A stretch of 64,000 nt of DNA from DATKEJ01 sp963768715 (GTDB lineage Bacteria; Bacteroidota; Rhodothermia; Rhodothermales; DATKEJ01), in assembly GCA_963768715.1 (NCBI GenBank), contig CAVYJC010000011.1, positions 806,001 to 870,000 of the forward strand. The letters are read 5' to 3'. The notes under the pieces were generated by a model. It made no database searches and had not been told where the DNA came from. It saw nothing but the letters and a program-made list of their open reading frames with translations. Positions within the stretch are counted from its first letter, which is position 1. Each line of letters starts with the position of its first letter. Below are positions 37,905 through 45,512 of this stretch, in pieces. Position numbers and translations under genes: made by a program.

Positions 37905-38129
37905 GTCCGGAGTCCGGAGTCCGGAGTCCGGGACCGGGGGTGTCCAGATCTGCTGCCTCGTATTTCGATCCGTCTGCGGTATCGGGGGCGCTCGGTGCGC
38001 TGTTCGATGTTCGATGTTCGATGTAATCGACAAGTGCTTCGCGCTCGTAAATCGACTGTTCGCTGACGTTTCCAGTTTCGCTGTTTGATGTTCGGTGTTT
38101 GATGTTTGCTGTTTGATGTTTGCTGTTAA
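37905..38129. repeat. Two or three period-7 repeat arrays between mlaD and the HD gene
   Basis: Directly after the mlaD stop comes GTCCGGA repeated with 7-base steps (37905-37934). At 38001-38024 GTTCGAT repeats three times. At 38081-38129 units GTTTGAT, GTTCGGT, GTTTGAT, GTTTGCT, GTTTGAT, GTTTGCT run right up to the ATG of the next gene, leaving no recognisable Shine-Dalgarno. No ORF of interest lies here. Confidence 0.75.
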
Positions 38130-38684
38130 ATGATGCCTGACTACAAAGAATCGCTCGCCCTATTCCATGAATGGACGGAGTCCGAAAGCCTTCGGCGCCA
38201 TGCCTATGCCGTCGAGGCGGCGATGGGATACTATGCGGAGAAGTATGGGGAGGACGTCGAGAAATGGCGGATCACGGGTTTGCTCCACGACATGGATTAC
38301 GAGCGGCACCCGACCCAGGAGGAACATCCGTTCGTCGGTGTTGGGAAGCTGAAGGAGCTCGGATATCCGGAGGACGTGACCACGGCTATCCTGGGGCACG
38401 CTGCATACAGCGGTGTGCCACGGGAAACTCGTCTGGCTAAAACACTTTTTGCCGTCGACGAGTTGGCGGGATTGATCACGGCAATCGGTTATGTACGCCC
38501 GAACGGGCTTCAGGATTTGAGTGTGAAGTCGGTTCGCAAGAAACTGAAGGACAAGGCGTTCGCCGCTGCGGTCAGCCGGGAGGACATCCAACTGGGCGCT
38601 GACGAGCTCGGCATCGACCTCAGCGAACACATTGCGAACGTTGCCGCCGGCATGTCGCGCGAGGCGGAGAGGCTGGGGTTCTGA
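38130..38684 (+). CDS. HD-domain hydrolase-like protein (HDIG type)
   Basis: The 184-residue protein is a compact HD domain: metal-binding His at 24 (RRHAYAVE), the H53-D54 pair in LLHDMDYERH, and a downstream His in ILGHAAYSGVP. Such small HDIG proteins are predicted phosphohydrolases, often acting on nucleotides; the substrate is unknown. ATG 38130 directly follows a heptad array, so its translation signal is unusual. Another heptad array starts 5 bases after its stop. Confidence 0.85.
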   Translation: MMPDYKESLALFHEWTESESLRRHAYAVEAAMGYYAEKYGEDVEKWRITGLLHDMDYERHPTQEEHPFVGVGKLKELGYPEDVTTAILGHAAYSGVPRETRLAKTLFAVDELAGLITAIGYVRPNGLQDLSVKSVRKKLKDKAFAAAVSREDIQLGADELGIDLSEHIANVAAGMSREAERLGF

Positions 38685-38689
38685 AGGGG

Positions 38690-38731
38690 GTGCGGGGTGC
38701 GACGTGAGACGTGCGGGGTGCGGCGTGCGAG
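38690..38731. repeat. Six exact heptads of GTGNGRN type
   Basis: Six contiguous 7-base units, GTGCGGG, GTGCGAC, GTGAGAC, GTGCGGG, GTGCGGC and GTGCGAG, fill 42 bases without a slip. This is the cleanest array in the window and shows that the period is exactly seven while the unit sequence drifts. Confidence 0.85.
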
Positions 38732-38772
38732 AGCCTGCCCGGCGTAGCCGCGATGCGGCGTAGACGGGTGCA
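38731..38772. repeat. Hairpin element with CCCG/GCCGC arms
   Basis: CCCGGCGTAGCCGC is followed by GAT and GCGGCGTAGACGGG. CCCG pairs with CGGG and GCCGC with GCGGC around a small internal loop. The design resembles the element at 29119-29161. It joins the heptad array on its left to the REP-like hairpin on its right. Confidence 0.55.
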
Positions 38773-38780
38773 ACGTGCGA

Positions 38781-38820
38781 CGTTCCGTAGGGGCATGCCA
38801 AGCGAAGCGCGGCGTGCCCG
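38781..38820. repeat. REP-like palindromic hairpin, copy 1
   Basis: CGTTCCGTAGG precedes the arms GGGCATGCC (38791-38799) and GGCGTGCCC (38811-38819), which pair over nine bases with one T-G wobble around an 11-base loop. A second copy with a compensating change is at 57659-57710. Such intergenic palindromes often belong to REP families. Confidence 0.65.
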
Positions 38821-38835
38821 TGAGTGCTAATGGCG

Positions 38836-38969
38836 GCACGTCGAATCTGATCTCTCAGTGCAAAGTCTTTGGCGAACGTTCCTTGGGAGCTAGCCGCATA
38901 GACAGACTGGACAAGTGCAAACGAGTCCTTCCAGATTCCAAGCTCTTCGTATTTTCGTACTCCCGGCAA
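38836..38969 (-). pseudogene. Truncated four-helix-bundle (S23/IVP, TIGR02436-like) protein gene fragment
   Basis: On the minus strand from about 38964 a frame reads VRKYEELGIWKDSFALVQ, then SVYAASSQGTFAKDFALRDQIRRAAIS. This matches the start of small four-helix-bundle proteins first known from 23S rRNA intervening sequences (pattern Y-x-E-L-x-x-W...L-x-x-Q-I-R-R-A-A-x-S). After AAIS the similarity stops, where the expected N-I-A-E-G helix should follow and REP/heptad DNA begins instead. About 45 of the usual 120 residues remain. The only nearby start in frame is a TTG. It is probably non-functional. Confidence 0.6.
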
Positions 38970-39040
38970 CTCTCAGTGGGTTTCTGCATATAGACACATG
39001 CATTGCGGAAATCATAACTCGGCCTCGCTGACCGACTCGA

Positions 39041-39094
39041 GCACGTGGCACATGGCACATGGCACGTTCACGCCGCACTCCGCACTCCGCCATG
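39041..39094. repeat. Two period-7 arrays in front of uvrB
   Basis: Plus-strand units GCACGTG, GCACATG, GCACATG, GCACGTT (39041-39068) and CGCACTC, CGCACTC, CGCCATG (39074-39094) both step by seven. Read on the minus strand they become GTGCCAT and GTGCGGA units, so they fit the GTNNNNN register. Confidence 0.7.
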
Positions 39095-39108
39095 CACTAC
39101 ACTCGATA

Positions 39109-41199
39109 ATGCTTGACCATCCACAATCAGAATTAAGCGCCGGTCCCCGGAATGAGGACGACATCCCCTTCCGCCTCGTGGCGCCCTTCGAACCCATGGG
39201 CGACCAGCCGCGTGCGATCAAGGAGCTCGTTGAGGGCGTCGAGCGAGGAGACAAGTATCAAACCTTGCTGGGTGCCACAGGAACCGGCAAGACGTACGCC
39301 ATCAGCCATGTGATCGCCGAGACGGGACGACCGACGCTCGTAATGAGTCCAAACAAGACGCTCGCGGCACAGCTGTACGCTGAGTTCCGGCAGTTCTTCC
39401 CGGACAACGCCGTCGAGTTCTTCATCTCGTATTACGACTATTATCAGCCGGAAGCGTACATCGTCCATTCGGATACCTACATCGAGAAAGATCTCTCGAT
39501 CAATGAACGCATCGATCGCCTCCGTCTGCGGGCGACGAGCGCCTTGGTCTCGGGTCGGCGCGACATCATCGTGGTTGCGAGCGTTTCGTGTATTTACGGT
39601 ATTGGATCCCCCGATGAATACCGGTCGGAGATCGTTCAGATCAAACGCGGTGATACCATTCAGCGGAACAAGCTTCTCAAGGAACTGGTGGGGATATACT
39701 ACGAGCGTCACGACCTTGACTTCGCTCCAGGGCATTTCCGGGTCCGGGGAGATGTCGTCGACGTCATGCCGGCCTACTATGAGGACGAGGCCTACCGAAT
39801 CCAGTTCTGGGGCGACGAGGTGGAGAAATTGTCGCGCTTCGATCCAATCACCGGCGAGACGAAAGCGGAGGAGCGCGTGCTCACGATTTATCCAGCAAAG
39901 CTGTTTGTCACGCCCAAGGATCAGGTCGAACGCGCCATCGGCGACATCAAGGCAGAACTCGCGTGGCGACTGGCCACGCTTCGTGACGAAAACAGGCTGG
40001 TGGAGGCGCAGCGCCTCGAGCAACGTACACTCTTCGACATCGAGATGATGCGAGAAGTCGGGTACTGCGCCGGTATCGAGAACTACTCACGACACCTGGC
40101 GGGGCGCTCAGCCGGCGAGCGACCACACTGCCTGTACGACTACTTCCCGGACGATTTCTTGCTCGTCCTCGACGAGAGCCATGTAACCGTGCCGCAGATT
40201 CGCGGGATGTACAATGGCGATCGCGCGCGAAAACTCGTTCTCGTCGAACACGGATTCCGCCTCCCATCGGCACTGGATAACCGTCCCATGAAATTCGAGG
40301 AGTGGGAGGACCGGCACAATCAGGTCGTCTTCGTATCGGCCACGCCGGCAGACTACGAACTCGAACAAAGCGGAGGCGTCGTGGTGGAGCAGGTGATCCG
40401 ACCGACGGGCATCATGGATCCCGAAGCGGAGGTGCGCCCTGTGGACAACCAAATCGACGATCTGATGGACGAGATCGGTGACGTCGTGAAACGCGGCGAG
40501 CGCGTTCTCGTGACTACCCTGACCAAGCGCATGGCGGAGGATCTGACAGAATACCTTGACTCGTTCGGGGTGAAGGTCAGATACCTCCACTCGGACATCG
40601 ACGCGCTCGATCGTGTCGAGATTCTTCGGGATCTCAGGCTGGGCAATTTCGATGTTCTGGTGGGAATCAACCTGCTTCGCGAGGGACTCGACCTGCCCGA
40701 AGTTTCCCTTGTGGCCATCCTCGACGCCGACAAGGAGGGCTTCCTTCGCAGCGATCGGTCGCTCATTCAGACGGCGGGGCGGGCAGCGCGGAACGTGCGT
40801 GGCAAGGTGCTTCTCTACGCAGATACGATAACCGACTCAATGAGACGAATGATCGAGGAAACCGATCGCCGTCGCGCCATTCAGAGTGCCTACAACGAAG
40901 AGCACGGTATCGAGCCAAAAAACGTCTATAAATCGATAGACCAGGTCATGCAGGGCACCGTCGTGGCAGATCATAAAGGCATGTCAGACGAACAGATCGA
41001 TTACTATGCCAAACCGGCGCAACCGACGATGGTCGCGGATCCCGTGATCAAGTACCTCAGTGACGATCAGAAGCGCGACTTGATTGAACAACTTCGAACG
41101 GAAATGAAGGAGGCATCCGAGAATCTCGAGTTCGAGAAGGCCGCCGAACTGCGTGACTCGATTGCTGAACTCTCGGAAGGTCTGGGTCGAACGTCCTAG
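39109..41199 (+). CDS. uvrB: Excinuclease ABC subunit B
   Basis: The 696-residue protein starts at ATG 39109; the open frame to 38998 crosses heptad repeats and is not UvrB-like. The Walker A loop is GATGTGKTYAIS, followed by SPNKTLAAQLY. The damage-wedging beta-hairpin region contains EFFISYYDYYQPEAYI. Later motifs include DESHVT, LREGLDLPEVSLVAILDADKEG and TAGRAARN. The last 35 residues (LRTEMKEASENLEFEKAAELRD) are the UVR domain that binds UvrC. It verifies and loads at DNA damage in nucleotide excision repair. Confidence 0.98.
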   Translation: MLDHPQSELSAGPRNEDDIPFRLVAPFEPMGDQPRAIKELVEGVERGDKYQTLLGATGTGKTYAISHVIAETGRPTLVMSPNKTLAAQLYAEFRQFFPDNAVEFFISYYDYYQPEAYIVHSDTYIEKDLSINERIDRLRLRATSALVSGRRDIIVVASVSCIYGIGSPDEYRSEIVQIKRGDTIQRNKLLKELVGIYYERHDLDFAPGHFRVRGDVVDVMPAYYEDEAYRIQFWGDEVEKLSRFDPITGETKAEERVLTIYPAKLFVTPKDQVERAIGDIKAELAWRLATLRDENRLVEAQRLEQRTLFDIEMMREVGYCAGIENYSRHLAGRSAGERPHCLYDYFPDDFLLVLDESHVTVPQIRGMYNGDRARKLVLVEHGFRLPSALDNRPMKFEEWEDRHNQVVFVSATPADYELEQSGGVVVEQVIRPTGIMDPEAEVRPVDNQIDDLMDEIGDVVKRGERVLVTTLTKRMAEDLTEYLDSFGVKVRYLHSDIDALDRVEILRDLRLGNFDVLVGINLLREGLDLPEVSLVAILDADKEGFLRSDRSLIQTAGRAARNVRGKVLLYADTITDSMRRMIEETDRRRAIQSAYNEEHGIEPKNVYKSIDQVMQGTVVADHKGMSDEQIDYYAKPAQPTMVADPVIKYLSDDQKRDLIEQLRTEMKEASENLEFEKAAELRDSIAELSEGLGRTS

Positions 41200-41244
41200 G
41201 CCCGTGGTCCGAAGGGGCGGTCCCGAAGAAGATCTCGCCTTCAA

Positions 41245-42879
41245 TCATACGGTCCGCAGCGTCCGGGCAAGCAAGCTCTCACCCGAGAGAGGTACCGGAA
41301 TGTCACGCGAACCATTCACGAGTTCCGCAATAGTGGGAGCCACGTCGAAGGAGGACGTCACTCCATGGAATCCGAGGGGCAACGGCGTTTGAGCGAAATA
41401 GGCTACCCCATGAGGCCCTGTGTGTCCCCCCGTTCGACGATAAGGAACGGGTCCAATCAACCCGTGCTCAGGGTGTTTAAACCCATTTGAGGTCCCCTTC
41501 CAAACGATGGTCATATCGGCATCGCTGCTGTCGAGATCAAAAGGGTGATCAATCCTTGGCCGTTCGATATCTGCGACAATCGACTCTCCGGTGCGCGCAT
41601 CTCGACACGCGTCCAGAAGGTTTGTCAGTTCCGTACAGGTCGCTTCATAATCCTCGACGGCGACTTTGCCCTGCGCTTCTCGCTGCGCGAGATTGATGCG
41701 GATGCGGCCATCATAGTAGGATGGGAGGGCAAATGCTCGCATCTGAGGCCAATACTCTCGATAGAAGGTCGTGGGCTGCCAGCTCACGCGATTCCCGCGT
41801 GCGTCCGGAGCCGGCTGCCCTGCAAACAAGAATTTGCGGATCAACCTGCGGCCCAATCTGACAAACCGGGCATCGGACCTTTTGGAGGGCGGTCTCTGGT
41901 TGGGATAGCATTCCTTGACGACGTCCCAGAGACCATTCGTGGGCACGGGGGATATGGCTTGAAGGTCGGCGGACCAGGCGTCCGGCACCCGGAGAAAACT
42001 TCGTCCAAACTCTTTGCGATAGAGCAGTTCGGGCAAGAGAATCATGGATTGCAGATCCGACAGGTTTGGACCCATACCTCCCATCGAAAAGACAACCACC
42101 TGGCAGTCGCCCGCTGCTTCAACAAGGGCGGCAACAAAACGATCGATGGCGCGATGAGTCTTGAGGATCGCTTTAGCCGCCTCCCCTGCAGAAGGATGGC
42201 CGTGCATGGGATGATCGGGATCCACACCGTGCCAAAGCCCCTCAAACGCAGAATGCAGTTCTCCAGTCACAGCGAAGAAGACGTCCGCATCCGGAAATCG
42301 CTCTTTCATGAGCCAAAGCGCTGCTTCCTGCCGAACTCGTAGCGCTTCTACCAGGGCATCCCCCATGTTTCGGCAGGCGTCCGCTGAATAGGCGGGGCAT
42401 GCATAAACCCATTCCTGCCAGCCGTACAGACCGAATTTGGCCCGGAATTCCTCAAGTAGCCCTACGGGCCGCGATTGTAACCCTGTCCCCGGATCGTGCC
42501 CTCCCCAACCGACAATTCCCTCGACGTGCGAAGACCTACTCAAATCGGTATAGGGATTGTCAAACACGACGACCTTTCCATCAAGGGAGTCAAGGAACGT
42601 GTCGAATCGGGCTCCCTCCTGCCAGATCTCATAGGTGCTGGGATCGAACTCAATAGCAGACCAACGATGCGCATCGGACGGAGCGAGTCCCGACGCAACG
42701 TGCTCCCAAGCCAGTCCGATCCTCTGGGCAGAACCATGATCGAGCAGAAAGCCCGCACTGCGGTTGCGCAGGGCGTTCAGGGCCGGCATTTCTCCCGAAT
42801 CCATAAGTGCGCGGGCATACGTGATGTCAAAACCGTCGAGCCCGATGATCAAGAGACGGGGACCTGCAGGATTTGTCAT
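41245..42879 (-). CDS. Alkaline-phosphatase-superfamily hydrolase (type I phosphodiesterase/nucleotide pyrophosphatase-like)
   Basis: The 544-residue protein begins RLLIIGLDGFDITYARAL, the metal-binding start of the phosphodiesterase/pyrophosphatase branch (Asp15). A middle motif VVVFSMGGMGPN stands where the family usually has S-D-H-G, and GGHTGPHGVAYF near residue 500 supplies metal-binding histidines. No signal peptide is visible. Such enzymes cleave phosphate mono- or diesters or move phosphoryl groups. The altered S-M-G-G motif means the second metal site may differ. It is convergent with uvrB (45-base gap). Confidence 0.75.
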   Translation of the reverse strand: MTNPAGPRLLIIGLDGFDITYARALMDSGEMPALNALRNRSAGFLLDHGSAQRIGLAWEHVASGLAPSDAHRWSAIEFDPSTYEIWQEGARFDTFLDSLDGKVVVFDNPYTDLSRSSHVEGIVGWGGHDPGTGLQSRPVGLLEEFRAKFGLYGWQEWVYACPAYSADACRNMGDALVEALRVRQEAALWLMKERFPDADVFFAVTGELHSAFEGLWHGVDPDHPMHGHPSAGEAAKAILKTHRAIDRFVAALVEAAGDCQVVVFSMGGMGPNLSDLQSMILLPELLYRKEFGRSFLRVPDAWSADLQAISPVPTNGLWDVVKECYPNQRPPSKRSDARFVRLGRRLIRKFLFAGQPAPDARGNRVSWQPTTFYREYWPQMRAFALPSYYDGRIRINLAQREAQGKVAVEDYEATCTELTNLLDACRDARTGESIVADIERPRIDHPFDLDSSDADMTIVWKGTSNGFKHPEHGLIGPVPYRRTGGHTGPHGVAYFAQTPLPLGFHGVTSSFDVAPTIAELVNGSRDIPVPLSGESLLARTLRTV

Positions 42880-43323
42880 TGCAACGGAACGATTGGGTTG
42901 CAGGTGAGATGCTCGCCTGCGTTTGTACTGGGAAAGACGGTCAAAACACCAGACCTCTTCGATGCTATGAGGCCCTCCGGAAACGATTGTTCGAAGGTAG
43001 TACTTTTCTGTGAGAAGGCCCTTCTGGTCCGCGCCGGCTCAAAGGCGAGGCCATGGTTCGACTCCTCGAATCATGCTGGGTTCAGTATGAGGTGACTGAA
43101 GAGCTACTGGCCTGCGGCGGCGGTGACAGAGGCCTTGCAAACGTAATCTACGCTACGCTGTTTGGCGAGTCGCTGAACTGGCTTTTGTACGGTCGTTCAA
43201 CGCCCGTCTCGGCACTTAAGCGTTGCACCGCCGAGACAAATGCAAGGTCGAACGAACAAGGGCAGAAGACGATCTGAAGGAATGCTTGATGCGTTTCCCA
43301 CGTTAGCCCTAGAGTACGACACC
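42880..43323. other. Intergenic region without a convincing gene; contains a 9-base-pair hairpin
   Basis: No ORF here has family similarity or good coding character; a 74-codon frame at 43053-43277 is judged spurious. At 42900-42920, GCAGGTGAG and CTCGCCTGC form a near-perfect hairpin with a 3-base loop, 20 bases upstream of the minus-strand ATG at 42879. It could be an operator or 5' UTR structure for that gene. Nothing else was recognised. Confidence 0.5.
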
Positions 43324-44091
43324 ATGGCAGTAGCAAACAATCCAGATGCAACTCCCCTCCTCTACTCCGAATTGGCGGACTGGTGGCCACTATTGTCCAC
43401 ACCGGAGGACTATGAAGAAGAGGCTGCCATCTTCAGAGACGCAATGATCGGGGCAGGTACGCGAACCGTCGAGACGTTGCTCGAACTCGGATGCGGCGGT
43501 GGCAACAATGCCTCGCACCTCAAGCGTGATTTCCGGATGACACTCGTCGATGCTTCTCAAGGGATGGTCGACGTCAGCAGGGCGCTCAATCCAGAGTGCG
43601 GACATCACGTCGGCGACATGCGAACGATCCGCCTCGACCAATCGTTCGATGCCGTTTTTGTTCATGACGCGATCATGTACATGGTATCTGAGGACGACCT
43701 GAGGGCCGTCTTCCGTACGGCCTACGACCATTTGTCTCCCGGCGGGGTGGCGCTCTTCGTTCCCGACTATGTGAAGGAAACGTTCGTGGAAACCACGTCT
43801 GCAGGCGGTCGTGACGAAGCATCGAGAGGCCTCCGCTACCTGCAGTGGATTTGGGACCCCGACGTCTCCGACACGACTTGTTATTCGGAATTTACCTATC
43901 TACTTCGTGACGCATCCGGTGTGCGGTGTGTCCACGATCGTCATACGTTCGGCATTTTCGCGAAGGATACCTGGCTTCGATTATTGTCCGAAACCGGGTT
44001 CCGAGCGGACGCTGTAGCGTATGTTTTGTCGGATTCCGGTTGGAAGGAGCCCGTCATGTTCTTAGGTGTCAAGCAGGCGCAAGATGCATAA
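43324..44091 (+). CDS. Class I SAM-dependent methyltransferase
   Basis: The 255-residue protein has SAM motif I LLELGCGGGNNA at 53-63, an acidic loop ending strand 2 (MTLVDASQGMVDVSR), FDAVFVHDAIMYM (motif II/III) and LSPGGVALFVPDYV. The N-terminal YSELADWWPLLSTPEDYEEE is shared with a group of small-molecule methyltransferases of unknown substrate. ATG 43324 fits the family start; the frame is open to 43240. The methyl acceptor is unknown. The next gene follows after 51 bases. Confidence 0.83.
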   Translation: MAVANNPDATPLLYSELADWWPLLSTPEDYEEEAAIFRDAMIGAGTRTVETLLELGCGGGNNASHLKRDFRMTLVDASQGMVDVSRALNPECGHHVGDMRTIRLDQSFDAVFVHDAIMYMVSEDDLRAVFRTAYDHLSPGGVALFVPDYVKETFVETTSAGGRDEASRGLRYLQWIWDPDVSDTTCYSEFTYLLRDASGVRCVHDRHTFGIFAKDTWLRLLSETGFRADAVAYVLSDSGWKEPVMFLGVKQAQDA

Positions 44092-44142
44092 CCTGCAACA
44101 GAAGACGACCGGCTGCAGGCGAATGAAGGAGTCGAACCTGGA

Positions 44143-44568
44143 ATGACTGAAGAAACCACTATCTGGCTGAAGCTCAAGATATTGGCAGGAATCGAAGTGG
44201 TCGGCTTTCTGATCTCGCTCGCGATTCCCGTTACACCCAGCAGGACGGGTAGGCCGTTCCACTGGCCTGCTTCGTGGACGGAGTATTTCGATAGAGTCGC
44301 TTTCGCGTTTGTGCTTGCGAATATCCTGTTCGCCGTGATATTTGTAGCCGGGTGGATCTATCTGAAGTTCCACCAGGGTCCGGAGTCGGAGGAACAGGGC
44401 TCGAGCCTTGACCGTGGAGGCGGAAACTCAGTCCGCGATGAACGATCGAGTGCTTCAAGCAATCTGAAGTCCGATGTCTCCGAGTTGGCGTCAAGGGGCG
44501 ACTCAGGCCGCCTTGGAGATTACGGGAGCTTCGGGAGTGACAAAGGTTCACCTTCAAGTGAACGGTGA
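44143..44568 (+). CDS. Small two-helix membrane protein, unknown function
   Basis: The 141-residue protein is not recognised. Residues 8-27 (LKILAGIEVVGFLISLAIPV) and 52-72 (FAFVLANILFAVIFVAGWIYL) are likely membrane helices. The last 65 residues are Ser/Gly/Asp-rich and probably disordered. It follows the methyltransferase on the same strand. Codon use looks ordinary, so it is probably a real gene, but no homology could be judged by eye. Confidence 0.55.
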   Translation: MTEETTIWLKLKILAGIEVVGFLISLAIPVTPSRTGRPFHWPASWTEYFDRVAFAFVLANILFAVIFVAGWIYLKFHQGPESEEQGSSLDRGGGNSVRDERSSASSNLKSDVSELASRGDSGRLGDYGSFGSDKGSPSSER

Positions 44569-44649
44569 TCTGTCAGGCGAGCGGTTCCCGCACCCCGACG
44601 AGCAATCGCTTCATATTCTAGCGATCCCCCATCCTAACCAAATCAAGAG

Positions 44650-45276
44650 TTGAATCCAGAAAACGCGAATACAAAGCTCGCCGGTCTCTATACGGCTGTG
44701 GTGGCAGACATCCTGGATGCCCTCGGCCTCAAGAACCAGTGCCTCGGTTCAGCGATCAGGGCGACGACTACGGCAGATCGAGTTGCGGGAAGGGTATTTA
44801 CGATGAAGGCAGTCGCCGTGCACGCTGAGCCTACCGAGCCCTACAAACTGGAGATGCAGGCGATCGAAACGGCGGTCTCGGGCGACGTTCTCGTCGTCGA
44901 TGCGGGAAACGATCGCACCTGCGGATTCTGGGGCGAGCTGCTTAGCACAGCATGCGTGGCCAAGGGCATTCGTGGAATCGTTATGAGTGCTTGCACGCGA
45001 GACCTCTGGGCTTTGCGGAAAATGCCCTTCCCTGTCTTCGGCATCGGCTCCGCCCCTGCCGACAGCAAAGGCCGTGTCGACGTCGTGACGATCGGGGAGC
45101 CCATCGTCATCGATGGCGTCACTGCTCGAAACGGCGATCTGGTTCTCGGCGATCCGGACGGCGTCGTGATCGTTCCCCGGGAAGTCGCACCGGAAGTCGT
45201 CGAACGCGCATGGGCGAAGGTCAGCGGTGAAAACACGGTCCGAGACGAACTGATGCGCCGGTGTCTCGGTGGCTGA
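44650..45276 (+). CDS. RraA-like / HMG-aldolase family protein (second copy)
   Basis: The 208-residue protein starts at TTG 44650 with a weak AAGAG upstream. It has the RraA fold: YTAVVADILDALGLKNQCL, GDVLVVDAGNDRTCGFWGELLSTACVAKGIRGIV and CTRDLWAL, which supplies the conserved Arg-Asp pair, then VLGDPDGVVIVP. It shares the fold but not close sequence with the protein at 17328. Possible roles are oxo-acid aldolase or decarboxylase, or a RraA-type RNase E inhibitor relative. The context gives no pathway. Confidence 0.83.
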   Translation: MNPENANTKLAGLYTAVVADILDALGLKNQCLGSAIRATTTADRVAGRVFTMKAVAVHAEPTEPYKLEMQAIETAVSGDVLVVDAGNDRTCGFWGELLSTACVAKGIRGIVMSACTRDLWALRKMPFPVFGIGSAPADSKGRVDVVTIGEPIVIDGVTARNGDLVLGDPDGVVIVPREVAPEVVERAWAKVSGENTVRDELMRRCLGG

Positions 45277-45449
45277 AGTGTTCAGGAGGCACGGAATACT
45301 GTAGATAGCCCGAACCCCTGGCGAGTATGGCCGGGTGCGGTGGCCGCCGCCTGAGGTGAATGGAGCCCTCGAGGCGTCGAATGTAAAGATCGCGTTGATC
45401 CGACAGGTTCTACGATTCTCGTCTGGAAAAGACCTCAGTCGCAGGACTA

Positions 45450-45470
45450 TATTTAGAATAAATCTAAATA
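45450..45470. promoter_or_regulatory. Candidate metalloregulator operator (perfect 8-base inverted repeat)
   Basis: Arms TATTTAGA (45450-45457) and TCTAAATA (45463-45470) flank a 5-base spacer. The inner TTTAGA-N5-TCTAAA resembles DtxR/MntR-type boxes in length and symmetry. It is 42 bases upstream of the ATG of the FTR1 iron permease gene, in an AT-rich patch within GC-rich DNA. This fits iron or manganese control of iron uptake. Confidence 0.6.
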
Positions 45471-45512
45471 GAGTGCACAAGACAGGTTACAGGATTGCGA
45501 ACAGGCAAGTCG

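Noticed and set aside
38160..38969. Long minus-strand ORF of 269 residues opposite the HD gene
   Set aside because: Only its first 45 residues (the four-helix-bundle fragment) look like protein; the rest is antisense of the HD gene and repeat DNA.
37905..39094. CRISPR array
   Set aside because: The repeats are contiguous 7-base units without unique 30-base spacers, and no cas gene is present.
38690..39094. Diversity-generating retroelement
   Set aside because: No reverse transcriptase, template repeat or variable repeat is present; only an Avd-fold-like fragment.
42880..43040. Small structured RNA (SRP or 6S-like)
   Set aside because: Apart from the short hairpin at 42900, no conserved SRP or 6S sequence elements are visible.
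43040..43090. tRNA-like T-arm (GGTTCGACTCC)
   Set aside because: The flanking bases do not form the 5-base T stem, and no acceptor or anticodon stem can be placed.
43053..43277. Small protein of 74 residues
   Set aside because: No recognisable motif, no Shine-Dalgarno and poor coding character; it lies in a gene-free stretch.
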